Shown here: positions 7,632 to 14,404 of the stretch, piece after piece
Layout of the letters: every line of letters starts with the position of its first letter
Numbering within the stretch: the first letter of the stretch is position 1
Source: Modestobacter roseus
GTDB lineage: Bacteria > Actinomycetota > Actinomycetes > Mycobacteriales > Geodermatophilaceae
Length of the DNA: 64,000 nt
Assembly (NCBI RefSeq): GCF_007994135.1
Contig: NZ_VLKF01000001.1
Coordinates: forward strand, 3,410,001-3,474,000
Reading direction: 5' to 3'
Position numbers and translations under genes: made by a program
Notes under the pieces: generated by a model
Told to the model about the DNA's origin: nothing
The model's database searches: none
The model's input: only the letters and a program-made list of their open reading frames with translations

Positions 7632-8701
7632 CCGCCGGCCGCCTGCAGCGCGCTGCACGCCCCGCACGCCGCGCAACCGGCGCCCTGGTCGGCGCCGCGC
7701 ATGTCCAGCCGGCGCAGCCCCGCGGCGACCCGCTCGGTCACGTCCCGCAGGACGGCGGGGTCCGGGGCTCCGACACCGTCGGCCATCGCGAGCGTCCCGG
7801 CCAGCGGCCGGTAGGGGACGACGAAGGGGTAGACGCCCCGCCCGGCCAGCCGCAGCGCCCCGGTGACCAGCTCGTCCGGGTCCTCCCCCAGCCCGACCAG
7901 CAGGTAGGTCGAGACCCGGTTGCGACCGAAGACGCGCACCGCCTCGTCCCACGCCGCCTCGTACTGGGCCAGCGGCACGGTCGCCTTGCCCGGCATCCAG
8001 CGCCGGCGGACGTCGTCGTCCAGCGACTCGACGTGGATGCCGATCGCGGTGGCCCCGGCGTCGTGCAGCTCCTGCAGCACCCCGAGGTCGGCCGGCGACG
8101 GCGGCTCGCACTGCACCTGGACCGGCAGCCCGGGCACCGCGGCGGTGACCGCCCGCACGCAGCGGGCCAGGTGGCGGGCGCCGCGGTCGCGCCCGTTCGT
8201 CGTCCCGGTGGTCAGCACCATCTGCCGCACACCGTCGAGCCGGACGGCGGCCTCGGCGACCTCGGCCAGCTGCGCCGGGGTCTTCACCGCGGTGGTGGCG
8301 CCGGCGGCCAGCGACGCCTCGATGGCGCAGAACCGGCAGCGGTCGGCCTCGGCGTACCGGATGCAGGTCTGCACGACGGTGGTCGCCAGCACGTCCCGCC
8401 CGTGCAGCCGGGCGAGCTTGTCGTACGGCACGCCGTCGGCGGTGGCCAGGTCGTAGAACCGGGGCCGCTCGATCGCCTCGGCCTCGAGGCCGAGGTCGGC
8501 GCCGTCGAGCAGCAGCCGGCCGCCGGAGATCGAGTAGGGCGAGTCGGGGTTCAGCGGCAGCGCCGCGCCGTGCCCGCCGAGCAGCACGTGCCCGTCGTCG
8601 CTCGGCCCGGCCCCGGCGCGGCGCTGCACCGGGGCGTCGACCCGGACCCCGAGGATGGCGACGTCGACCCGGGTCGACGCCCGCGTCGGCGTCAGCGTCA
8701 T
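7628..8701 (-). CDS. MSMEG_0568-type radical SAM enzyme (NitD-like)
   Basis: Radical SAM protein of 357 residues. The cluster-binding cysteines are C113, C122 and C125, a CX8CX2C spacing instead of the classical CX3CX2C; this appears to be a feature of the subfamily. A typical barrel follows, with T-T-G-T-T-N-G and an H-V-E-S-L-D-D-D segment. The C-terminus carries a second cysteine group (C-A-A-C-G-A-C), able to hold an auxiliary cluster. Reaction unknown; with the GNAT and AIR-synthase modules it probably builds or processes a nitrogenous metabolite. It starts at an ATG sharing one base with the previous stop (TGATG). Confidence 0.9.
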   Translation of the reverse strand: MTLTPTRASTRVDVAILGVRVDAPVQRRAGAGPSDDGHVLLGGHGAALPLNPDSPYSISGGRLLLDGADLGLEAEAIERPRFYDLATADGVPYDKLARLHGRDVLATTVVQTCIRYAEADRCRFCAIEASLAAGATTAVKTPAQLAEVAEAAVRLDGVRQMVLTTGTTNGRDRGARHLARCVRAVTAAVPGLPVQVQCEPPSPADLGVLQELHDAGATAIGIHVESLDDDVRRRWMPGKATVPLAQYEAAWDEAVRVFGRNRVSTYLLVGLGEDPDELVTGALRLAGRGVYPFVVPYRPLAGTLAMADGVGAPDPAVLRDVTERVAAGLRRLDMRGADQGAGCAACGACSALQAAGG

Positions 8702-9258
8702 CAGAGGTTGTAGGTGGAGTTGATGATCGCGCCCTTGCGCGCGTAGTGGATCAGCGCGTCCTGCACGTCGAGCGGGTGGCAGGGGATGCAGCCGGCGATG
8801 AGGTCCTCCTCGCGCAGGCCGTGCAGCGAGAGGCCGAACCGGCAGACGTAGACCGTGCCGCCCTCCTCGATGAACTTCTCGATCTGGCTGTTGATGTTCT
8901 GCTCGCCGGGGAAGGCGGAGTCACCGGTGGTCGGGAAGCCGCGGGTGGCCATCGCGTTCATCGCCGCCGGGCCGTAGAAGTACAGGACCGACTCGTAGCC
9001 CTTGCGCAGCGCGCGCAGCGCCTGCAGGCAGGCGACGAAGCTGACCGAGGACTCGTGCGCGATGCCGTGCACCAGGGTGAAGTACGACTCGCCCTCGCCG
9101 GCCTGGTAGTCGGGGAAGATCTTGGTCGAGCCGTACAGGTTGCTGCCCGGGGGCAGCGAGGGGTGCGGGATCTCGCCGAGGCTCTCGGCCTGCTTGGCCT
9201 TGAGGTCCGCGTCGCTGATCAGCGGGGTGCCGGTGGTCGCGGGCAGGGTCTGGGTCAT
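8701..9258 (-). CDS. MSMEG_0572/Sll0783 family nitrogen starvation response protein (NitB-like)
   Basis: A 185-residue protein of the Sll0783 family, whose cyanobacterial member is induced by nitrogen starvation. Seen here: a G-S-N-L-Y-G-S-T-K-I-F-P-D-Y segment, a Y-F-Y-G-P-A-A-M-N-A-M stretch and two central-to-C-terminal cysteines (V-C-R-F-G, A-G-C-I-P-C-H). The pattern is reminiscent of DsrE-like small-molecule folds, which is inference. No signal peptide. An AGGAG-type ribosome site lies just before its ATG. It is the second gene of the operon, 23 bp after the amidohydrolase. Biochemical function is unknown. Confidence 0.9.
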   Translation of the reverse strand: MTQTLPATTGTPLISDADLKAKQAESLGEIPHPSLPPGSNLYGSTKIFPDYQAGEGESYFTLVHGIAHESSVSFVACLQALRALRKGYESVLYFYGPAAMNAMATRGFPTTGDSAFPGEQNINSQIEKFIEEGGTVYVCRFGLSLHGLREEDLIAGCIPCHPLDVQDALIHYARKGAIINSTYNL

Positions 9259-9281
9259 CTCGGTGCTCCTTCTGTCGGGGT

Positions 9282-10121
9282 TCAGCGGCCGTGCAGGGTC
9301 TGGAAGTTCGTGCGGAAGACGAGGTCGGTGAGCTCGGTGCCGGCGACGGCGGCGAGCAGCCGGGCGTGCTCGCCGGCGAAGTCGCCCCAGGGCTGGTCGG
9401 AGGCGAACAGCACCCGGTCGGCGCCGATGCCGTGGCGTTCGATCTCGGCGGCCAGCCAGCGCGGCGCGAAGCCGATGGCCCAGCTGGTGTCGGTGTAGAC
9501 CCGCTTGCCGGCGGCGACCCAGTCGAAGAACCGGGAGCCGATCAGCTTGATGTGGCCGCTCATCCCGCCGCCCAGGTGCACCAGGTGCACGGCGACGTCG
9601 TCGGCGTACCGGTCGACCAGCCGGCCGACCTGGTCGATGTCGCTGGCCGCGCCGGGGCTGGTGTGCACGTGCACGACCAGGCCGTGCGCCCGGGCCGCGT
9701 CGAAGATCGCGTCCAGCTGCGGGCGGCAGGCCTCGTCGTCGACGCCGCCGCCGAGCAGGAAGGAGAGCTTCAGCGCGGTGACGCCGTCCTCACCGGCGAG
9801 CGCGAGGGCCTTGTCGGTGTGTGCGGCGTCCTGCGGGCGGGGGCTGGTCCACAGCCCGGCGCGGACCCGCTCGTCGCGCTGGGCCGCTTCGACCACGAGC
9901 TCGTTGAGCGCGAAGGAGGCGCTGACGTCGGGGACGCCGTAGTTGGGGATGACCAGCGCCCGCTCGGTGCCCTCGGCGTCCAGGTCGGCGATCAGCTGGT
10001 CGATCGTGGCCCGGGCGGTGGTGTCGGGGTTGACCGGCGGGCCGCCGTAGAAGGGGTGCGCGGGCAGCACGCCGAGGTGGCGGTGCGCGTCGTGCACCCG
10101 TCCCGGGGCCCGCGTCGTCAT
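9282..10121 (-). CDS. Amidohydrolase family protein, first gene of the Nit1C operon
   Basis: TIM-barrel metal-dependent hydrolase of the amidohydrolase-2 type, 279 residues. The metal ligands look intact: H-R-H in D-A-H-R-H-L-G near the start, H in V-V-H-V-H-T, H in V-H-L-V-H-L-G-G, and the catalytic D in F-A-S-D-Q-P-W-G-D. Such enzymes cleave or decarboxylate cyclic and carboxylic substrates. In this position it may release or consume an amide made by the nitrilase pathway, but the substrate cannot be read from sequence. It is the promoter-proximal gene, with the GlnR-type operator 24 bp before its ATG. Confidence 0.85.
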   Translation of the reverse strand: MTTRAPGRVHDAHRHLGVLPAHPFYGGPPVNPDTTARATIDQLIADLDAEGTERALVIPNYGVPDVSASFALNELVVEAAQRDERVRAGLWTSPRPQDAAHTDKALALAGEDGVTALKLSFLLGGGVDDEACRPQLDAIFDAARAHGLVVHVHTSPGAASDIDQVGRLVDRYADDVAVHLVHLGGGMSGHIKLIGSRFFDWVAAGKRVYTDTSWAIGFAPRWLAAEIERHGIGADRVLFASDQPWGDFAGEHARLLAAVAGTELTDLVFRTNFQTLHGR

Positions 10122-10144
10122 GCCGAGAACGCTCTCGGCCTGCG

Positions 10145-10182
10145 GTTTCCCCGTGGTGACGGTCGGAACGAGTTGTCGTTAC
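10145..10182 (-). promoter_or_regulatory. GlnR-type operator upstream of the nitrogen-starvation operon
   Basis: On the minus strand, 10160-10145 read GTCAC-n6-GAAAC, an exact match to the actinobacterial GlnR consensus gTnAc-n6-GaAAc. A second GTAAC half-site begins exactly 22 bases further upstream (10182), the spacing of paired GlnR a/b sites, although its second half (TCGTT) is degenerate. The exact box ends 24 bp before the amidohydrolase ATG. GlnR is the global nitrogen regulator in this phylum; activation under nitrogen limitation is expected. Confidence 0.75.
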
Positions 10183-10245
10183 GAACCGCTCACCGGCGGG
10201 GTCCCCGGTTACGCCCCGGTGGCCGGACCCGCACGGTCGGGCCGC

Positions 10246-11031
10246 CTACCGGCGCCCGACGAGGGCGGTGACCGGCACGTCCTCCTGCATCGGCGCGTCC
10301 ACGAAGGGGTTGAGCACCGCACGGAGCCCGTCCTCGAATCGGGGCCGGTGAGCCGTCGGGAGGACGTCGGCGTCGAGCGCGGAGTAGAGGTGACCGATCA
10401 CGTGGTCGGCGTCGACGTCCGCCTGGTAGTGGTGGCGGAGCACCGCCACGTCGGCGAACCCCGCAGCTTCCAGCTGACCCTGCCGGTCGCGCAGCGCCTC
10501 CTCGTCACTGCCACAGCCCGCCGTCAGGGGACGGCCGAACCAGTCGGCCAGGTACGCGTTGACCGCCTTCGCCCAGGCGGCTCCGCCCAGCCAGAGCGGG
10601 ATCCCGTGCGTGATGACCGCGATCGCTCCGCTCGGGGCGAGACCCCGGTGCGCTGCTTCGAAGAGGGCGGGTGCGTCCATCCAGTGCAGCGCGTTGGCGA
10701 CCGTGAGCAGGTCGCACCGGCCCAGGGTGCCCAGCAGAGTCGGCACGTCCCGATCAGCGGCCAGCACGCACAGCAGTGTCCGGAGGCCTTCCTCCTCGCC
10801 GCGCCGGCGCAGCTGAGCCAGCATGTCCGGTTCCGGTTCGACGGCCAGCACCGCACCGGCGCGGGCGGTGAGGGGGACGGCGACCTGGCCGGTGCCGGCT
10901 CCGAGATCCAGGACGACGGCGTCGCCGGCGAGCCCGACGTGAGCCGCCAACCGGTCGAGCAGCGGACCCGGGACGTCACGGCGGTGACGCCGGTAGTGCG
11001 AGGCGGTCGGACCGGCGAAGGCGGGGCTCAC
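10246..11031 (-). CDS. Class I SAM-dependent methyltransferase
   Basis: A 261-residue methyltransferase. Motif I (V-V-L-D-L-G-A-G-T-G, about residues 40-49) binds SAM, followed by an acidic V-E-P-E-P-D-M post-I motif and N-A-L-H-W-M-D (motif IV/VI region), typical of the UbiE/small-molecule branch with a methyltransf_11 core. N-terminal F-A-G-P-T-A-S-H-Y-R-R-H is common in actinobacterial members. The acceptor is unknown. It sits alone, upstream of and co-directional with the Nit1C operon but separated by the GlnR region, so it is probably not part of that operon. Confidence 0.85.
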   Translation of the reverse strand: MSPAFAGPTASHYRRHRRDVPGPLLDRLAAHVGLAGDAVVLDLGAGTGQVAVPLTARAGAVLAVEPEPDMLAQLRRRGEEEGLRTLLCVLAADRDVPTLLGTLGRCDLLTVANALHWMDAPALFEAAHRGLAPSGAIAVITHGIPLWLGGAAWAKAVNAYLADWFGRPLTAGCGSDEEALRDRQGQLEAAGFADVAVLRHHYQADVDADHVIGHLYSALDADVLPTAHRPRFEDGLRAVLNPFVDAPMQEDVPVTALVGRR

Positions 11032-11109
11032 CCCCTGACCGTCCCCGATCGGCGTCAGGTCGCGTGCGCGTTTCGCGCAGGGCGCAGCGCGACCGGCGGC
11101 CCGGCACGC

Positions 11110-11380
11110 CTACCGCGGGTCGGCCGCCTGGACGCCGACGGAGGACCCACCGAACCGGACTCCGGGCACATCCGGGTACGCCTGACCCCCCAGCACGAGC
11201 GAGATGCTGGCCTCCGGCCCGGGGCGCACGGCTGCGACCTCCTCCGCCGTCAGTGTCGACGACACCGCCGTCGTCGTCGACACTGACGGCCCAGCCGCCG
11301 GCCGCCGCGTCCCACGCGACCGCGCCGGCCCGGAGCAACGCCTGCTCGTCCACGATCTCGACGGTGTAGGTGACCGTCAC
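11110..11380 (-). pseudogene. Small hypothetical protein gene, frameshifted as written
   Basis: From the GTG at 11380 one frame gives a convincing beta-rich start (V-T-V-T-Y-T-V-E-I-V-D-E-Q-A-L-L) for about 43 codons. After about 11250 that frame turns into Arg/Gly-rich nonsense, while another frame continues sensibly (T-A-E-E-V-A-A-V-R-P-G-P-E-A-S-I) to the stop at 11110. The span is 271 bases, not a multiple of three, so one indel separates the halves. The switch lies inside the 18-bp inverted repeat at 11246-11290. It could also be two small ORFs (a GTG is available in the second frame), a real lesion or a sequencing error. Function unknown. Confidence 0.45.
11246..11290. repeat. Perfect 18-bp inverted repeat with 9-bp loop
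   Basis: Arms 11246-11263 and 11273-11290 pair perfectly. The repeat lies exactly where the reading frame of the small gene changes, so it may be the cause of a deletion/insertion or of local sequencing error. Confidence 0.85.
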
Positions 11381-11780
11381 CTCACAGGTCGCCACGGACC
11401 GATCGTGCCAGCTCAGCGGCCGGTGAGGTCGACAGCAGGGTGTGTTGTTCTGTGCGCAAGTCCCGCTACGTCCCGCGAGAGAACCGGGCGCGGCCGACCG
11501 CGGTCGGCACGCGCAGCGGAGACGATGGACCACCCAGGCCCGGAAGCAGCCTCCTCGTGGTTCTCGGCGGTTCAACGGCTCGGTGGTGTGCGTTCGTGGC
11601 GGCTTCCGCGTCCAGAACCCGCCATGACCGCACATTGCTCGGGCCCGCCGTCGGCGGACGGCCGAGCTGTGCGGCCGTGGCCCCCTGGCGAACTGCTCCT
11701 CCTGCGGGCCGCCGTCCACGCCGCGTGACTAGTGAACGACAGCGGGACTCACGCACATCTGCCACACCTTGCTGCCGAAC
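11381..11780. other. Gene-poor 400-bp segment
   Basis: No reading frame here has convincing composition or family signal in any of six frames. It contains the extra 22-bp copy of the glyA 3' end (11412-11433). Base composition looks less extreme than its surroundings, and TGTGTTGTTCTGTG-like stretches are unusual for this genome. It may be the remains of an inserted or deleted gene. Confidence 0.6.
11412..11433. repeat. Direct repeat copy 1 (duplicate of glyA 3' end)
   Basis: These 22 bases are identical to 11780-11801, which encode the last codons and stop of glyA (V-D-L-T-G-R-stop). The copies are in the same orientation, 368 bp apart. Confidence 0.9.
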
Positions 11781-11801
11781 TCAGCGGCCGGTGAGGTCGA
11801 C
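11780..11801. repeat. Direct repeat copy 2 (native glyA 3' end)
   Basis: Second copy of the 22-bp direct repeat; it overlaps the stop codon of glyA on the minus strand. The pair resembles attachment-site duplication left by an integrating element, or a small tandem duplication later eroded. Confidence 0.9.
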
Positions 11802-13214
11802 CTCGGGGTAGAGCGGGTGGGCGCCGACGATCTCGGCGGCCCGGGCGCGCACGCGCCCGGCCACGGCCTCGTCGAGCCGGTACTTGACCTTCGAGTCGCC
11901 CTCGGCCTGGGTGTTGTCCAGCACGTCGGCGATCAGGTCACCGACCTCGGCCATCTCGGCCTCGCCGAACCCGCGGGTGGTCAGCGCGGGGGTGCCCAGC
12001 CGGACGCCGGTGGTGTACCAGGGGCCGTTCGGGTCGGCCGGGACGGCGTTGCGGTTGGTGACCAGGCCGGCGTCCAGCAGCGCGGACTCGGCCTGCCGGC
12101 CGGTGAGCCCGGAGCTGCGCACGTCCATCAGGACGAGGTGGTTGTCGGTGCCACCGGTGACCAGCCGGACGCCGCGCTTCTGCAGCCCCTCGGCCAGCGC
12201 CTGCGCGTTGTCGACGATCTGCTGGGCGTAGCCGGCGAAGTCGGGCCGGCGGGCCTCGGCGAACGCGACCGCCTTCGCGGCCATGACGTGCGGCAGCGGG
12301 CCACCGAGCACCATCGGGCAGCCGCGGTCGACCGAGGGGGCGTACTCCTCGGTGCACAGCACCATGCCGCCGCGCGGCCCGCGCAGGGACTTGTGCGTGG
12401 TGGTGGTGACGACGTCGGCGTGCGGCACCGGGTCGAAGTCGCCGGTGAGCACCTTCCCGGCGACCAGGCCGGCGAAGTGGGCCATGTCGACCAGCAGGGT
12501 CGCGCCGACCTCGTCGGCGATCTCGCGCATCTTCGCGAAGTCGACCCGGCGCGGGTAGGCGGAGTAGCCGGCGACCAGGATCAGCGGGCGGAACTCGCGG
12601 GCCCGCTCGCGCAGCGCGGCGTAGTCGATCAGCCCGGTCTCCGGGTCGGTGCCGTAGCTGGACTGCTCGAACATCTTGCCGGAGATGTTCGGCCGGAAGC
12701 CGTGGGTGAGATGGCCGCCGGCGTCCAGGGCCATGCCGAGCATCCGCTGCGTGCCGAACGACCGGCGCAGCCGCTCCCAGTCCTCCGGGGTCATCGCGTC
12801 GACGTTCTTCACCCCGGCCTCGGCGAGCGCGGGGGTCTCGACCCGGTGGGCGAGGATCGACCAGAAGGCGACCAGGTTGGCGTCGATGCCCGAGTGCGGC
12901 TGCACGTAGGCGTGGTCGGCGCCGAACAGCTCGCGGGCGTGCTCGGCGGCCAGGCGCTCCACGGTGTCGACGTTCTGGCAGGCGGCGTAGAACCGGCGCC
13001 CGGCGGTGCCCTCGGCGTACTTGTCGCTGAACCAGTTGCCCATGGCCAGCAGCACCGCCGGGGAGGCGTAGTTCTCGCTGGCGATGAGCTTGAGGCTCTC
13101 GCGCTGGTCGGTGAGCTCCTGGCCGATGGCGGCGGCGACCCGCGGCTCGACCTGGGCGATGACGTCGAGGGCGCTGGTGAAGGCGGCTGTCTCACGGGTG
13201 ACGGTGCTGGTCAT
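11781..13214 (-). CDS. glyA: Serine hydroxymethyltransferase (long form)
   Basis: PLP enzyme that converts serine plus tetrahydrofolate to glycine plus 5,10-methylene-THF, the main one-carbon source. The PLP lysine is K275 in [14 protein letters not shown]. Other hallmarks are I-A-S-E-N-Y near the start, K-Y-A-E-G and D-N-H-L-V-L. At 477 residues it is about 50 longer than typical GlyA, with the extra segment in about residues 115-165. The ATG at 13214 has GGAGGAG directly upstream. A ZTP riboswitch precedes it, linking expression to the purine/folate alarmone. Confidence 0.95.
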   Translation of the reverse strand: MTSTVTRETAAFTSALDVIAQVEPRVAAAIGQELTDQRESLKLIASENYASPAVLLAMGNWFSDKYAEGTAGRRFYAACQNVDTVERLAAEHARELFGADHAYVQPHSGIDANLVAFWSILAHRVETPALAEAGVKNVDAMTPEDWERLRRSFGTQRMLGMALDAGGHLTHGFRPNISGKMFEQSSYGTDPETGLIDYAALRERAREFRPLILVAGYSAYPRRVDFAKMREIADEVGATLLVDMAHFAGLVAGKVLTGDFDPVPHADVVTTTTHKSLRGPRGGMVLCTEEYAPSVDRGCPMVLGGPLPHVMAAKAVAFAEARRPDFAGYAQQIVDNAQALAEGLQKRGVRLVTGGTDNHLVLMDVRSSGLTGRQAESALLDAGLVTNRNAVPADPNGPWYTTGVRLGTPALTTRGFGEAEMAEVGDLIADVLDNTQAEGDSKVKYRLDEAVAGRVRARAAEIVGAHPLYPEVDLTGR

Positions 13215-13239
13215 GGCTCTCCTCCGGGAGGACGACGGG

Positions 13240-13312
13240 GAGCCCAGGCGCGCGGCACGGCTTCGGAGCCGCTCCCCGGTGGTCGTCCACCTGTCTGCGC
13301 CAGTCACGGCCC
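13240..13312 (-). promoter_or_regulatory. ZTP (pfl) riboswitch upstream of glyA
   Basis: Read on the minus strand, the leader contains the signature elements of the pfl/ZTP motif in order: CCGTGACTGGCGCA, then GGTGGA...ACCACCGGGGAGCG, a variable GGCTCCGAAGCC hairpin and CGCGCGCCTGGGC. GGCGC of the first element pairs with GCGCC of the last. The known class senses ZTP/ZMP, which accumulates when 10-formyl-THF is short, and turns on one-carbon genes such as glyA. A TACCCT -10 candidate (13321-13326) would start the transcript right at the aptamer. The ribosome site GGAGG just downstream sits in a self-complementary CCTCCCGGAGG, consistent with translational control. Confidence 0.85.
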
Positions 13313-13407
13313 GGTTCCCAGGGTAGCCAGCCCGCGGGCCGGGGGACAGCGCGGTGCTCCTCGCCGGCGGCCGACGTGGCGACGGTCACCCACGGGGACC
13401 CGGGTGC

Positions 13408-13443
13408 TTGACAAACCGGTTTGCCGGAGCGGCAATGGACCGG
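13408..13443 (+). promoter_or_regulatory. Promoter and candidate operator of the XRE/cupin regulator
   Basis: A perfect -35 TTGACA (13408-13413) is followed after 17 bases by GGCAAT as a weak -10 (13431-13436), placing the transcription start about at the GTG at 13443 (leaderless mRNA). The spacer carries the 12-bp palindrome CAAACCGGTTTG (13412-13423), well placed for autorepression. Confidence 0.55.
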
Positions 13444-14042
13444 TGACGGACGACGCCGCGCTGCCCCAGGAGGTGCTCGACGCCGTCGGGCCGCGGCTGC
13501 GGGCGCTGCGCCAGCAGCGCCAGGTCACCCTCACCCAGCTGTCGGCGGCCACCGGCATCTCGGTGAGCACCCTGTCCCGGCTCGAGTCCGGCGGACGCCG
13601 GCCCACGCTGGAGCTGCTGCTGCCGCTGGCGCGGGTGCACCAGGTGACGCTCGACGAGCTGGTCGACGCCCCGCCCACCGGCGACCCGCGGGTGCACCCG
13701 CGACCCGTCGTCCGGCACGGGCTGACCATGCTGCCGCTCACCCGCCGCCCGGGCGGCGTGCAGGCCTACAAGATGATCTTCCCGCCGCACGCCCGGACCG
13801 AGGACCGATCGCAGAAGACGCACGAGGGCCACGAGTGGCTCTACGTGCTGTCCGGCCGGCTGCAGCTGCTGCTCGGCGAGCACGACATCGACCTGGGGCC
13901 CGGCGAGGTGGTCGAGTTCGACACCCGCACGCCGCACTGGTTCGGCAACACCGGCAGCGCGCCGGCCGAGGCGCTGGCCCTGTTCGGCCCGCAGGGCGAG
14001 CGGATGCACGTCCGCGCCCGCCCGGCTCGCGACGCGGACTGA
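13443..14042 (+). CDS. XRE-family regulator with cupin domain
   Basis: DNA-binding regulator of 199 residues. The helix-turn-helix (about residues 15-70) has the classical pattern L-R-A-L-R-Q-Q-R-Q-V-T-L-T-Q-L and T-G-I-S-V-S-T-L-S-R-L-E-S-G. The C-terminal half is a cupin_2 barrel with H-E-G-H-E-W-L-Y-V-L-S-G-R and P-G-E-V-V-E-F-D-T...H-W, which usually senses a small ligand. I chose the GTG at 13443: the open frame extends far upstream as antisense to glyA, but the family starts here and a promoter fits. Divergent from glyA; regulated genes unknown, possibly itself via the palindrome in its promoter. Confidence 0.9.
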   Translation: MTDDAALPQEVLDAVGPRLRALRQQRQVTLTQLSAATGISVSTLSRLESGGRRPTLELLLPLARVHQVTLDELVDAPPTGDPRVHPRPVVRHGLTMLPLTRRPGGVQAYKMIFPPHARTEDRSQKTHEGHEWLYVLSGRLQLLLGEHDIDLGPGEVVEFDTRTPHWFGNTGSAPAEALALFGPQGERMHVRARPARDAD

Positions 14043-14100
14043 CCCGCCGGGGCCGCCGCACCCCGGGTGTTCCGGCGGGGTCGCCGGGTAGTGGGGGCGC

Positions 14101-14340
14101 ATGTCGATGAGCGCACCGATCGAGCCGGACCTGCCGAACCGCGACCAGGGGATCCCCGCCGCCGACCCCGGCGCGGGCGCCCCGGACACCGCCGAGGGCT
14201 TCGGCATCGGTGGCGAGCAGCCGGACACCGCCGAGGGCGCCGCCGACCAGCAGGCCGGGGAGCAGCAGCGGGAGGCCGCGGAGCCCGAGCGGACGCCCTT
14301 CCACACCCCCGACCCCGACGAGGTCGGCCCCGCGCGCTGA
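14101..14340 (+). CDS. Small acidic hypothetical protein
   Basis: A 79-residue product rich in Pro, Glu, Asp and Ala with two internal repeats of the type P-D-T-A-E-G. It contains no hydrophobic segment and no cysteine and is probably intrinsically disordered. Translation starts at an ATG preceded by GTGGGGGCGC. Nothing about its function can be read from sequence. It lies 60 bp after the XRE regulator in the same direction and ends 18 bp before the iron box of the next gene. Coding status is supported by start context and lack of overlap with any better frame. Confidence 0.6.
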   Translation: MSMSAPIEPDLPNRDQGIPAADPGAGAPDTAEGFGIGGEQPDTAEGAADQQAGEQQREAAEPERTPFHTPDPDEVGPAR

Positions 14341-14357
14341 GCCCTCCGGTCGAATGG

Positions 14358-14376
14358 TTAGGTGAGGCTCACCTTG
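14358..14376 (+). promoter_or_regulatory. IdeR/DmdR-type iron box
   Basis: TTAGGTGAGGCTCACCTTG matches the actinobacterial iron-box consensus TTAGGTTAGGCTAACCTAA at most positions and is a near-perfect palindrome. It lies 28 bp before the start of the siderophore-binding protein gene; repression by Fe(II)-IdeR in iron-replete cells is expected. Confidence 0.85.
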
Positions 14377-14404
14377 CCCCTGACCACTCGACCGAGGAGC
14401 CACC

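Noticed and set aside
11520-11570. SRP RNA-like core (CAGGCCCGGAAGCAGCC)
   Set aside because: The GGAA-closing 3' strand (GGGA/GGA before AGCAGCC) is missing, so the conserved symmetric loop cannot form, and flanking pairing is poor.
11440-11811. Open frames of 60-170 codons on both strands in the glyA downstream gap
   Set aside because: Arg/Pro/Thr-rich composition with no coherent motif; typical of chance frames in very GC-rich DNA.
11769-13442. Long N-terminal extension of the XRE/cupin frame
   Set aside because: It is the antisense shadow of glyA; family length and the promoter place the start at 13443.
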